From assembly GCA_020723325.1 (NCBI GenBank), contig DYJD01000015.1, positions 1-64,000 on the forward strand: 64,000 nt of DNA, written 5' to 3'. Shown here in pieces: positions 26,388 through 34,790 of the stretch. A program made the position numbers and the translations under genes. Under the pieces are notes generated by a model. It was given only the letters and a program-made list of their open reading frames with translations. It ran no database searches and was not told the DNA's origin. Within the stretch, counting starts at the first letter, position 1; every line of letters starts with the position of its first letter. This stretch comes from Desulfosudis oleivorans. GTDB lineage: Bacteria > Desulfobacterota > Desulfobacteria > Desulfobacterales > SURF-7.

Positions 26388-27128
26388 CTACAGTTTAGGT
26401 TGGAGTTTGGCCCACACCAGGCTGGCCAGCTTATAGGAGCCGGAGTCGGTGGGATGAATGCCGTCGATAATGATATCGGAATTGGTGAAATAAGGCCGCG
26501 GATCGATAAAAACACGATAATTGGCTGCGGCCGTGGCATTGGCAACCGCCTGGGCCAGTTTGGTATCGCCGTAATCAACCGCCTGCCGCAATGTGGTGCT
26601 GCCGATCAGGCCGTTTTTCGGATAGTAATAACCCTGGAAAATGATGTTTTTAATTCCCTCGCGGCCCATTTGGTTCAAGAGATCCACGGTGTCCACGTAG
26701 ACATCGTTGATCAAGGACTTGCAGGAGGAAGAAAGCCCGCTTTCCCACCAATCCACTTTGCAATTGTACGGATCAAAGGCCGTGGCCGGGATCAGGATGT
26801 CATTGCCGCCGCCATCCATGAAAATCGTCCGGATGTAGGAGTTGTCGCTTTTGGCAGTGGCATATTGGCTGCCGATATCCGGAGCCAGAATGCCGCCCTC
26901 GATCTCGGCACCGGACACGGCATATCTTCTGAAGGTCTGGCCGGACCAGCTATGTAAATAATCGCTTTCCTTGCCGGACAAGGCGAAGATGGAGTCCCCC
27001 AGATTCACCACATCGTTGCGGGTTGCATTTCTGATCCAGGGCACGCTGGCCATGAATCCGCAGGCGGAGACCAGCAAACATAAAACCAATGCACCGATTG
27101 CCAATGATTTAACGGTAAGGCCTTTCAT
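26388..27128 (-). CDS. Secreted SGNH/GDSL hydrolase, lipoprotein
   Basis: A 246-residue esterase-type protein with a lipoprotein signal (LCLLVSAC, Cys23). Catalytic blocks are GDSI with Ser46, GGGND with Asn109, and DGIHPT with Asp222 and His225, the standard SGNH Ser-His-Asp set. It should hydrolyse ester bonds at the cell surface or in the periplasm. The start at 27,128 has GAGGAGG seven bases upstream; the frame to 27,155 is longer but delays the signal peptide. The lipase-chaperone homologue lies downstream, so a foldase-client link is possible though unusual for this fold. Confidence 0.82.
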   Translation of the reverse strand: MKGLTVKSLAIGALVLCLLVSACGFMASVPWIRNATRNDVVNLGDSIFALSGKESDYLHSWSGQTFRRYAVSGAEIEGGILAPDIGSQYATAKSDNSYIRTIFMDGGGNDILIPATAFDPYNCKVDWWESGLSSSCKSLINDVYVDTVDLLNQMGREGIKNIIFQGYYYPKNGLIGSTTLRQAVDYGDTKLAQAVANATAAANYRVFIDPRPYFTNSDIIIDGIHPTDSGSYKLASLVWAKLQPKL

Positions 27129-27312
27129 GTGTTTTCCTCCTCGTTTTCTTGACATGCCGTTTTTTGATTGTCATCCCAGGTCGGGATCGCCAGATGTAAT
27201 GCTCCTTTGTAAAGGAAGCCCGAGGTTAGGGCAATAGTGGTTTTTCTCGGTGGAAATACGGTCAAAAAACCCGTATTTTCATAAGGGGGGTGGCCCTGGT
27301 CGCTGTTACGGC

Positions 27313-27344
27313 CCCATCGCGGCTGGCAGCCGCTCCCACGATGG
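27313..27344. repeat. REP-like palindrome
   Basis: CCATCGCGGCTG-G-CAGCCGCTCCCACGATGG forms an interrupted hairpin. Its complement reads GTGGGAGCGGCTGCCAGCCGCGATGG, close in style to REP elements described in pseudomonads. It lies in the 27,129-27,377 gap. No REP-associated transposase is present in the window. Confidence 0.55.
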
Positions 27345-27377
27345 AGGATGGCCGGAACGATGATCAAGGCTGGGGAG

Positions 27378-28283
27378 TTATCCGATGGACAAGAGGTAGG
27401 AGCGTAAATTTATTTTTTGATTTTGTAAGCCCATTTTTCGGCGGATGTTGTCGCGATGGTATTCGACGGTTCTGGGTGATACGCCCAAATGTCGCGCAAT
27501 TTCCTGTGTCTTTTTATTCTGCTTGATCAAATTGATCACCTGGATTTCAGTGGGCGTTAATTTGTGAAAGGCCGCGGCAAGTCCGGGCATAAAAGGCGCG
27601 GTGATTTCCTTGAGATTTCTTTCGATAATGTCCAGATATATTTTTTGACGCTCATTCAAGGGCGAGTTTTTCAGTCGCTTGATATACGGCGAAATAATCT
27701 CTTGAATGGTCAGTTTGATTTGTTGGTCAAGATCCTGTCGATCGCGCTCGCGTTTTTCCAGCAGCACTTCCAAGGTGATATTGGACTCCTGAAGGCTTTT
27801 GGTCCGTTCCTTGACCTTTTCTTCCAGGTTTTGCATGATGTTTCGATAGCGTTCCTCGCTTTGTCCCAGCCTGGCGGCGATACGTTTTCGCTCTGTGATA
27901 TCGAATACCTGAACAATCGTTAGAATAGTATCCGGCCTGGTCGAATTTACCACCGCGCTGATTTCTGCTATCCGCGGGGCCCCATCTATTCGGAAGAACT
28001 CCACCTCATACCGTTGGGGCAGGTTTTCTCCCCTTTGCCTGCGGACATAGCGATCGGAGATGATTTCCCGGCTGGACGGGGTCAGGAATTTCCGAAAATC
28101 GCTGCCGACAATTTCATTTAATGGACATCCGACAATCTCGGCGATTTCATTATTGGCATATACAACTTCGTAATTGTTATTGACCACAAAAATGCCGATG
28201 TGTGAATTCTCAACAATAAATCGGTAGAGATCAAGGCCTTGATTGAATTCCTTTTGAATTTGGGGGGGGATCTTTTTTTTCAC
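27378..28283 (-). CDS. PAS-domain transcriptional regulator with LuxR-type HTH
   Basis: A 301-residue regulator. Residues ~15-125 are a PAS domain (VENSHIGIFVVNNNYEVVYANNEIAEIVG). A coiled coil follows (~130-200), then a LuxR/GerE helix-turn-helix at the C-terminus (LTPTEIQVINLIKQNKKTQEIA, then SPRTVEYHRDNIRRKMG). No receiver domain or membrane segment is present, so it senses a cytoplasmic signal through PAS. Its start overlaps the end of the upstream secreted-protein gene by four bases (ATGA), so the two are translationally coupled. Confidence 0.85.
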   Translation of the reverse strand: MKKKIPPQIQKEFNQGLDLYRFIVENSHIGIFVVNNNYEVVYANNEIAEIVGCPLNEIVGSDFRKFLTPSSREIISDRYVRRQRGENLPQRYEVEFFRIDGAPRIAEISAVVNSTRPDTILTIVQVFDITERKRIAARLGQSEERYRNIMQNLEEKVKERTKSLQESNITLEVLLEKRERDRQDLDQQIKLTIQEIISPYIKRLKNSPLNERQKIYLDIIERNLKEITAPFMPGLAAAFHKLTPTEIQVINLIKQNKKTQEIARHLGVSPRTVEYHRDNIRRKMGLQNQKINLRSYLLSIG

Positions 28284-29605
28284 CAGCTCAAACCGCCGGC
28301 ACAGGCCGATGTCATGGGAATCAAAAAAGAATCAACAAAATCCATCACTTTTTGTGGAGCGGTTTTAGTCGCATTCAATGGGCCTGGAATTATACAAGCG
28401 GTGGGTTCGTTGGAATAGCCGGAATCACCGCACTCTGCCCGGGCAAGGACACGATAGCTGTATGTTCCGGCGGGCAGATTGACGTCCTGAAGGGTGTTAA
28501 TGCCGGCTGTGACAGAGGTATAATTGTAATTCCATGCGCCGCCGTTCACCCTGCGCTGGATGATGATTTCATCGGCATTGGGGGAATTGTTCTGCCAGTT
28601 CAGGGTGATCAGTCCTTTGTCGTCAACCACATCTGCTGAAAGATTGGATGGTGCGGCGGCGCATTCACTCCAACCCGCTAGTCTTGCCCAAAGCCACCAG
28701 GCGGCGTAAGCTTTGCGGTTGGCGTTCAATGCCTGACTATGGACAGAATCACATTTGTACCACTCCTGATTTTCCACATGATTTTTCTGCCAGGAAACAG
28801 CCCAGTTGCTTTCCCGGGAACCATTGCCGTCACTGTCAAAATCGCAGTTGGCATTGCCGAAAAGGGACATGTAATTGACTTGGCCGTCCGGATCATAACT
28901 TTCAATATCGGCAAAATCATATAAAATCTTATTGTTAAGACGCACAAAATTGCGCATGCGGACATTGCGTCGATTGGCAATGCCGCCCTCACCGCCACCA
29001 TCCAGATGGGTGGTCATGTAAACAAATTTTACCGAGGGATGTTCCGATTCGAGTTGACTCATCAATTTCAAATACGGCTGGGGATCTGATTCCTTACTGT
29101 CCAATTGGATGCACCAGACATTGATTTCCGGATGGGTTTTCAGAAAATTGCGTGCGGATGTGGACCAGATTTCGCGGTTGGCCTTGGCCAAATCGCTGGT
29201 TTTGGAAATCACCAACTCGCGCAGATCCAAGGCACTGTCGCCTCTGCCCTTGCTTAAAGCGTATAGATCCCTGGGATGACCCAGATGGTTCATAAAACCG
29301 ACTATCCCCTCCATGCCGCTGATCAATTGACTGCCGTAACCGGTATGCCAGAAGGCGATATGAAGCCTGGATTTGGCTTGATCGACTGCGGATATCGGCA
29401 GGTTGTTGATCTTGGTGTGGGTGTGGTCGGCGACGATATCCGCTTTGGCAACACCGAGCAAGGAAGTCCACAATGGCAAGGCAATGGCTATCCTTCGAAA
29501 AAAATGAGCATAATTTGATCGAAAATCGATTTTGCTCTGCATCGGGTTGCGCTTTTCAGGCTTCGGGATAAAGATATCTGTATTATTAAGCATGTTCAAT
29601 GCCAT
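28280..29605 (-). CDS. Exported SGNH-like protein with C-terminal FnIII-like module
   Basis: A 441-residue frame. An internal Met at 29,542 (MQSKIDF) would give a good signal peptide (AIALPLWTSLLGVAKA), so the mature protein is exported. The N-terminal half has FWHTGYGSQLISGM and later VKFVYMTTHLDGGGEGG and CDSVHSQALNANRKAYAAWWLWARLAGW, reminiscent of SGNH-like surface proteins. Residues ~325-410 look like a fibronectin type III module (APSNLSADVVDDKGLITLNWQNNS). It is coupled to the PAS-LuxR gene by a four-base overlap. Substrate unknown. Confidence 0.65.
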   Translation of the reverse strand: MALNMLNNTDIFIPKPEKRNPMQSKIDFRSNYAHFFRRIAIALPLWTSLLGVAKADIVADHTHTKINNLPISAVDQAKSRLHIAFWHTGYGSQLISGMEGIVGFMNHLGHPRDLYALSKGRGDSALDLRELVISKTSDLAKANREIWSTSARNFLKTHPEINVWCIQLDSKESDPQPYLKLMSQLESEHPSVKFVYMTTHLDGGGEGGIANRRNVRMRNFVRLNNKILYDFADIESYDPDGQVNYMSLFGNANCDFDSDGNGSRESNWAVSWQKNHVENQEWYKCDSVHSQALNANRKAYAAWWLWARLAGWSECAAAPSNLSADVVDDKGLITLNWQNNSPNADEIIIQRRVNGGAWNYNYTSVTAGINTLQDVNLPAGTYSYRVLARAECGDSGYSNEPTACIIPGPLNATKTAPQKVMDFVDSFLIPMTSACAGGLSW

Positions 29606-29737
29606 ACTGGCAAGTTATCCCGGTGGATAGTGTTCGAATAGTTATTTTGGTCGGCTATCCGATAGCAGTGTCGGTGAAATTTATCAATCAAAAAATGGAG
29701 AAATCTGAGAAAAAGGCGATATTCGTTCACCTGGTTA

Positions 29738-30520
29738 TTACCTTTCCAGGCGGATCCAGACATAGCCGCCGCCGCTGTAACCATATGGTTTTAAAATACC
29801 GCCATAATCCCAACATAACCCTTCAAAAAAAGTATCCAAGGAGATCCAATAGGGTGCGGGTTGGTCCGGATCCACATCCAGGATCAACAGGCTTTTTTGC
29901 GCTGGATTATAGGCACCCACAGGTGAAATGTGGGGAAGGTGCAGCCCTCTGATAAAAACACCCTGGTTGAAGTGGGCCACAATGAAACTATTCTCCTGCT
30001 GATGAAAAGCCGTCAGTCTTGAGTGCAATTCTTTTTTTCGCAAGCCCAGATGGTTGGTGCGGCGGGTCAGTGGAATGGTTTGAATTTCGCGAAAGGGAAT
30101 GCCGAAGGCGCGGAAACAGCTTTCCAGCGCCGTGCCGAGCAGCTCAATGGGAAGCCCGCGGCGGCCTTGATAGCCTGACTTGCCCACGCGTTCCTTCCAG
30201 TTAACGGTATTGATTTTCTCCAGAATTTCCCTCTGGGTGATCCGCTTTCCGTCGCCGCTCAACCCTAGATGGACCATAGCGGCATTCAACACGGTGGCGG
30301 CGGAGGCCACGGAACAAGAGGAAGGGCTGAATTGGGGGATGAAATTTTCCAACAAGGCTCTGGAAATGGCTGATTGGGTGGGGACAAATCCGTCCTGTTT
30401 CTCAAAAAATGGGAGAGATCTTGGCTTTACAAGGGGGGCATGTTTGAACAAGGCATAGATGCAGGATTGCAGGGCCAAGCCTGAATAGGTTAAGATGGAA
30501 TTCAGTCGGTTAAGTTTCAT
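29738..30520 (-). CDS. Phytochelatin-synthase-like cysteine peptidase
   Basis: A 260-residue protein with the phytochelatin-synthase peptidase fold. The catalytic triad appears as C69 (SPSSCSVAS), H197 (HISPVGAY) and D215 (DVDPDQ); the His-Asp distance of 18 equals that of known enzymes. Bacterial members lack the plant C-terminal domain and mainly remove glycine from glutathione; some make phytochelatin. Residues 10-25 are weakly hydrophobic, so membrane attachment or export is possible. It is the first of three leftward genes with 132 bases before the next. A role in thiol or heavy-metal handling is inferred. Confidence 0.82.
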   Translation of the reverse strand: MKLNRLNSILTYSGLALQSCIYALFKHAPLVKPRSLPFFEKQDGFVPTQSAISRALLENFIPQFSPSSCSVASAATVLNAAMVHLGLSGDGKRITQREILEKINTVNWKERVGKSGYQGRRGLPIELLGTALESCFRAFGIPFREIQTIPLTRRTNHLGLRKKELHSRLTAFHQQENSFIVAHFNQGVFIRGLHLPHISPVGAYNPAQKSLLILDVDPDQPAPYWISLDTFFEGLCWDYGGILKPYGYSGGGYVWIRLER

Positions 30521-30791
30521 CCTCTGCCCTTAAAAAGAGATTGACAATTGCCATGGATATTGATAGCCACGGTATCGTCATTTCCTTCGCGAAAAATCAC
30601 CAATAAAAAAAACTTCCACCCGTTTTGGCACCAGGCACCACCCAAAAACCAGCGGCGTTCTTCCTCGTATAGGCAGTTCTGTTTTTGATTTCAAGTTTTT
30701 TAATGGATGGTAACAGCCGTTTTTGATCGTTCGGCAAAAGATGTTCATTTTTTTCATTACAAGTTTTTTCTAAAATCCAAGGAGGCGACAA

Positions 30792-31109
30792 ATGAACATT
30801 TTGAAGAAATTCTTGACATGTTTTGCCGTAGTCGTGGTTTTGTGGGCATTGTGCGGTGGCGTGTCCGCCGGCGAAGTGGAAAAAATCAATATCAATACCG
30901 CTTCGGTGGAGGAGCTGACCAAACTGGACAAGGTGGGACCCAAATATGCGCAAAAAATTGTTGAATACCGTGAAAAAAACGGCTTGTTCAAACAACCCCA
31001 GGACATCATGAATGTGAAGGGCATCGGTCAGAAAGTATATGAACTCAACAAGGAGCGGATTGTGGTTGAAAAAACCGGCAAGCCGGGAAAAACAGGGGTT
31101 GGATCATAA
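30792..31109 (+). CDS. ComEA-type helix-hairpin-helix protein
   Basis: A 105-residue protein with a signal peptide (FLTCFAVVVVLWALCGGVSA) and a mature tandem helix-hairpin-helix domain (INTASVEELTKLDKVGPKYA; DIMNVKGIGQKVYE). Such proteins bind double-stranded DNA without sequence preference. In competent bacteria, ComEA receives DNA in the periplasm; many non-competent genomes also hold this small stand-alone form. No comEC is adjacent. AAGGAGG before the ATG fixes the start. Confidence 0.85.
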   Translation: MNILKKFLTCFAVVVVLWALCGGVSAGEVEKININTASVEELTKLDKVGPKYAQKIVEYREKNGLFKQPQDIMNVKGIGQKVYELNKERIVVEKTGKPGKTGVGS

Positions 31110-31234
31110 AGGGGTAACAGAGCAGGGAATGAGTCTGAATTTGCCGATGGTATAACTGTATTCCATCCATCTTTATTTGATTTTTCGCGAAAATTCCAGG
31201 GTGCAGGAATGTTTTTTGGTGGTAGCATCAGGGT

Positions 31235-31262
31235 GCGGGGACAGGGCGCTGCCTGTCCCCGC
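31235..31262. repeat. 11-bp perfect hairpin, GGGGACAG-type
   Basis: GCGGGGACAGG and CCTGTCCCCGC flank a six-base loop. It lies between the convergent ComEA-type and FmdE-like genes and has no T-run, so it is more likely a dispersed intergenic palindrome than a strong terminator. Confidence 0.5.
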
Positions 31263-31319
31263 GCCAGCAAAGGGACCTGTATGTTGCCGATGCCCTGGAA
31301 AGCAGGGTCCTGAAAAAAA

Positions 31320-31907
31320 CTAATTGGAAATGTAATATGCTTCCCCCTGGCAGGCCCGGCAACGATCCCCCTGAGTAAGGGTATAAGCCTCTTTGCATGA
31401 CGGGCAGATGCCGGTCTCACTTTTTTTCTCTCTTTGATATAGACCTGTCATGGTGACGGCTTGATATGAGAGGATGGCTCGGCCTGCTGCCAGGATATCA
31501 TCTAAAAGCAATTCCAGCGGCAGGGACTTTTTGGGTACCAGGCGCATATACCAGTTGTACAGATTGGGGTATTTGCCTAGTTTTTCAATATCCAGCCAAA
31601 TACGGTAGCCCTTTAAACCATGGCGGTCATACAGGCAGAGGGCGAATTTATCCCAATCCAGAATTTTCAGCCAGCCGTTGCCCACAGTGCAAGGTGTAAA
31701 AATTTGAATTGCATCCGGCAGACAATGGCGGGATTCAACCACGGCATCGGTTTCAACGCCTGGTCCGATCAATTCCTGGGCCAGGTCCACCATGAAACCG
31801 CCGATTACGAGACCGGGCGCCTTCCAACCATGAAAAGCCCCAATGGCCGCCAGGAAATCTTCCCTGGATTTTCCACATATTTTTTGATTTGATAATAGGG
31901 TGCTCAT
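31320..31907 (-). CDS. FmdE-like protein with C-terminal zinc ribbon
   Basis: A 195-residue relative of formylmethanofuran dehydrogenase subunit E. Conserved features are AFHGWKAPGLVIG (family HGHxCPGL, here with Trp and Ala replacing His and Cys), AVVESRHCLPDAIQIFTPCTVGNG, and a final zinc ribbon CPSCKEAYTLTQGDRCRACQ. FmdE-like proteins occur near molybdenum enzymes and bind metal. The altered HGHxCPG suggests a changed metal site. It is divergent from mobB, which supports a link to molybdopterin metabolism. Two copies of GGAGAAATAA precede the start. Confidence 0.75.
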   Translation of the reverse strand: MSTLLSNQKICGKSREDFLAAIGAFHGWKAPGLVIGGFMVDLAQELIGPGVETDAVVESRHCLPDAIQIFTPCTVGNGWLKILDWDKFALCLYDRHGLKGYRIWLDIEKLGKYPNLYNWYMRLVPKKSLPLELLLDDILAAGRAILSYQAVTMTGLYQREKKSETGICPSCKEAYTLTQGDRCRACQGEAYYISN

Positions 31908-32095
31908 CCTTATTTCTCCTTATTTCTCCTTTTTATTCTTTTTTCTACTTGATCAATGTTTGCTTGTCAATTGCCGGGATGCCAGAATCCTTTTGACATA
32001 AACTCGGGAATGTTTTAAATAGTTTTGCTCATTTGTCATCGGTACAAAACCTTTGGACAGCGGGCTTTAAATGTCAAACTGGGCAAAATATGGGC

Positions 32096-32611
32096 ATGAA
32101 TCTGATTCATATAGTGGGCCGGAAGAACAACGGCAAAACCAGACTGATCGTCGAATTAATCCAGGAGATGCGACGCCGTGGTTTTCGGGTGGGCTCCATC
32201 AAACACAGCGGCCACACCCATGAGCTGGATAAACCGGGAAAGGATTCCTATTATCATCGAGAAGCCGGTGGGGAACCGGCGGCGGTGATTACGGCGGATC
32301 AACTGGCAGTCTATTTACCCCTTCGGAAAGGCGATGAACCCATAAAAGTGCTTGCCCCGTTATTCGCCGGAACAGATCTGGTATTGGTTGAGGGATATAT
32401 CCACGGGCCTGGAAAAAAGGTTGAAGTCTGGCGCAAGGAAATCGGCAGCCGGCCCATTTGTCATGAAAGCAACGACATTATAGCGGTTGTGACCGATGAT
32501 GCCATTGATACGACATTGCCGGCATGGCCCCGCAAAGATATGAACATTGTGGCGGACGGCATTTGCCGTCTGGCCGGACTGGATTGGCCCCCAACCAAAT
32601 CCAGGCTTTGA
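32096..32611 (+). CDS. mobB: Molybdopterin-guanine dinucleotide biosynthesis protein B
   Basis: A 171-residue P-loop GTPase that assists formation or insertion of the bis-MGD molybdenum cofactor. Walker A is VGRKNNGKTRL near the start; SIKHSGHTHELDKPGKDSYYHREAG is the family signature (residues ~37-61); DLVLVEGYIHGPGKKVEVWR provides the Walker B region. The start is placed at 32,096 (MNLIHIVG), the family N-terminus; 32,090 and 32,033 are alternatives. No mobA is in view. Divergent from the FmdE-like gene. Confidence 0.9.
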   Translation: MNLIHIVGRKNNGKTRLIVELIQEMRRRGFRVGSIKHSGHTHELDKPGKDSYYHREAGGEPAAVITADQLAVYLPLRKGDEPIKVLAPLFAGTDLVLVEGYIHGPGKKVEVWRKEIGSRPICHESNDIIAVVTDDAIDTTLPAWPRKDMNIVADGICRLAGLDWPPTKSRL

Positions 32612-32741
32612 TCCTGACTAAAGGCTGTTTCCGACCTTGGATCTATGGTATATATTCGGAATCAATCTCGGGCAGATCATTTCAGCGGCCGGCGGCCGGC
32701 TGATACGGATGATGAACATTTTCATTTGTGGAGCATAAAAG

Positions 32742-33110
32742 ATGGAGCAGGACCAATTAGATGATTTAAAAAATCTGCTGATCAGCCAACTGGAGGATCT
32801 GGTCAAAAGCGGGCAAGAAACGGTTTCCGGCCTAAAAGATCAGGAAAATGCCTATGCCGACCTGGTTGACCAAGCCTCCAATGATGCGAGCCAGGAATTT
32901 CTGTTCCGAATCAAGGATCGGGAAAGCAGGCTTATCAACAAGATTAAGGATGCCTTGGAAAGAATCGAGGATGGTTCCTATGGATTATGTGAAACCTGCG
33001 GCGAGGAGATTTCCTTTGGACGACTGAAGGCCAGACCGGTGGCCACCCATTGCATCGTATGCAAGACCGCTGCTGAAAAAATGGAGAAGATCGTCAACAT
33101 GACCAAATAA
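32742..33110 (+). CDS. dksA: DksA/TraR family zinc-finger protein
   Basis: A 122-residue protein with an N-terminal coiled coil and a C-terminal C4 zinc finger (CETCGEEISFGRLKARPVAT, then HCIVC). DksA binds the secondary channel of RNA polymerase and modulates transcription with ppGpp. The coiled-coil tip lies near DQASNDASQEF; it is Asp-containing as in DksA. At 122 residues it is shorter than E. coli DksA (151), usual in Desulfobacterota. GGAG lies nine bases before the ATG. Confidence 0.88.
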   Translation: MEQDQLDDLKNLLISQLEDLVKSGQETVSGLKDQENAYADLVDQASNDASQEFLFRIKDRESRLINKIKDALERIEDGSYGLCETCGEEISFGRLKARPVATHCIVCKTAAEKMEKIVNMTK

Positions 33111-33177
33111 AACAGCCGCTGTGTAAACTGCGCCATGCTTTGGGGGCGGTCTGTAGATTCCAGGAAACCTCGGTGAG

Positions 33178-34251
33178 ATGACCATACCGCGCTTTACCAA
33201 AAAAATTTCCAAAATAGCCGGATCTTCCCCCGGCACATTGGTGCATAGCGGGGAGGGCGACCTATCGGCAATTCGTATTTCCATGATGAACTATGATGCC
33301 GAACGCGGCGTTCAGGAACATGCGCCGGCCTCCATTGCCGCTGCCATTGAATTGAGCGAATTTCCCGGCTCATCCTGGATTCATATCGAAGGGGTTCACG
33401 ATTTGGACATGATGGAACAGATCGGCGCCCACTTTGATATTCACCCCTTGACCTTGGAAGATATTGTCAGCGTCGGTCAGCGCCCGAAAGTCGAAGATTA
33501 CGAGCATTATCTGTATATTGTTTTAAAAATGCTGTGTTTTGAGGAAAGGGAGACTTTGATTGGATCCGAACAGCTCAGCATCATCATCGGGCCGCGCACA
33601 TTGATTTCATTTCAGGAACAAAAAGGCGAGATTTTTGAGCCCATCCGTGAAAGAATCCGCAAGGGAAGAGGTCGAATCCGCAAAGGTGGCAGTGACTATC
33701 TGGCCTATGCCCTTGTTGATGCCGTGGTGGATCATTATTTTTTAATCCTTGAAAAGATAGGAGAGAAAATCGAATTACTGGAAAATCAACTGCTGGATCA
33801 TCCCCGACCAAGGACGCTCCAGGCCATCCATGGAATGAAGCGCGAAATGATTTTCCTGCGCAAGCAGATCTGGCCCTTGCGGGAAGTCGTCAATCAACTA
33901 GCCAAAGGTGAAGCGGATATAATTCAGCCCGAAACCCGCGTCTTTCTGCGGGATGTCTATGATCATACCGTCCACATCCTTGACACCATCGAATCTTTCA
34001 GGGATATCCTTTCTGGTATGATCGATTTGTACCTTTCCACCATCAGCAACCGCATCAATGAGGTGATGAAGGTGCTGACCATGATCTCCACGATTTTCAT
34101 TCCCGTCACTTTCATCGCCGGCGTATATGGAATGAATTTTAAATATATGCCGGAGCTGGACTGGAAATATGGATATGCGTTTGTCTGGGGACTGATGGCG
34201 GGGATCATATCCTTGATTATCATCATTTTGAAAAAGAAAAATTGGTTGTAA
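33178..34251 (+). CDS. corA: CorA-family magnesium/cobalt transporter
   Basis: A 357-residue inner-membrane channel. The long N-terminal cytoplasmic domain ends in two C-terminal transmembrane helices, the first (STIFIPVTFIAGVYGMNF) carrying the pore signature YGMNF at 317-321 and the second (AFVWGLMAGIISLIIIIL) ending in KKKNWL. The periplasmic loop KYMPELDW matches the MPEL loop of CorA. The cytoplasmic helices contain the usual gating helix. The gene follows dksA by 67 bases. Confidence 0.93.
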   Translation: MTIPRFTKKISKIAGSSPGTLVHSGEGDLSAIRISMMNYDAERGVQEHAPASIAAAIELSEFPGSSWIHIEGVHDLDMMEQIGAHFDIHPLTLEDIVSVGQRPKVEDYEHYLYIVLKMLCFEERETLIGSEQLSIIIGPRTLISFQEQKGEIFEPIRERIRKGRGRIRKGGSDYLAYALVDAVVDHYFLILEKIGEKIELLENQLLDHPRPRTLQAIHGMKREMIFLRKQIWPLREVVNQLAKGEADIIQPETRVFLRDVYDHTVHILDTIESFRDILSGMIDLYLSTISNRINEVMKVLTMISTIFIPVTFIAGVYGMNFKYMPELDWKYGYAFVWGLMAGIISLIIIILKKKNWL

Positions 34252-34343
34252 GCCAGGAATAGGAAATACCTGTTGACATATTTTTCGCGAATCTTCTACA
34301 GTGCAACTGTAAGCATCTATTGAATTGGAAGCGGGCCAGGAAG

Positions 34344-34784
34344 ATGGACTTTCGACAAATCCAAATTGCACTGATGTTTTTTTTCGCGCTGACGACCCTG
34401 GTCTTTGCTTCCCCTACAAGGGCGCAAAACGGCAAGGAAGCGGAAGGGCCGCCGGTCAAGCCGTACGTCATGACTTCTTCGGCCGTGTATGAAAAACAGC
34501 GAAACGGCCAGCCGGTTAATCCAGCCGCGGTTTTTTCCGTGTCCAACAAGAAAGTATATTGCTTTTCACATTTTCAGGATGTGAGAAGCAAGGCCTATGT
34601 TTTTCATAACTGGTTCCGGCGGGACGTGTCTGTTGCCAAGATCAAACTGTTACTCCAAGCCCCGAAATGGTCGATTTACAGCAGCATGCCGTTGCGGGAA
34701 ACGGAAAAAGGTCCCTGGCGGGTGGAAGTCACCGGTGAAAACGGAGAGATTTTAAGCGTGCTGCGCTTCAGTATTGTGGATTAA
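34344..34784 (+). CDS. Exported DUF2914 protein
   Basis: A 146-residue protein with a signal peptide (IALMFFFALTTLVFASPTRA). The rest is a DUF2914 domain: VYCFSHFQDV, FHNWFRRDVSVAK, WSIYSSMPL and GPWRVEVTGENGEIL. The domain is thought to be beta-rich and periplasmic; no activity is known. The start at 34,344 has AGGAAG just upstream. It ends seven bases before the DAC-YbbR gene, so the two are one transcription unit. Confidence 0.75.
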   Translation: MDFRQIQIALMFFFALTTLVFASPTRAQNGKEAEGPPVKPYVMTSSAVYEKQRNGQPVNPAAVFSVSNKKVYCFSHFQDVRSKAYVFHNWFRRDVSVAKIKLLLQAPKWSIYSSMPLRETEKGPWRVEVTGENGEILSVLRFSIVD

Positions 34785-34790
34785 TTCAGG

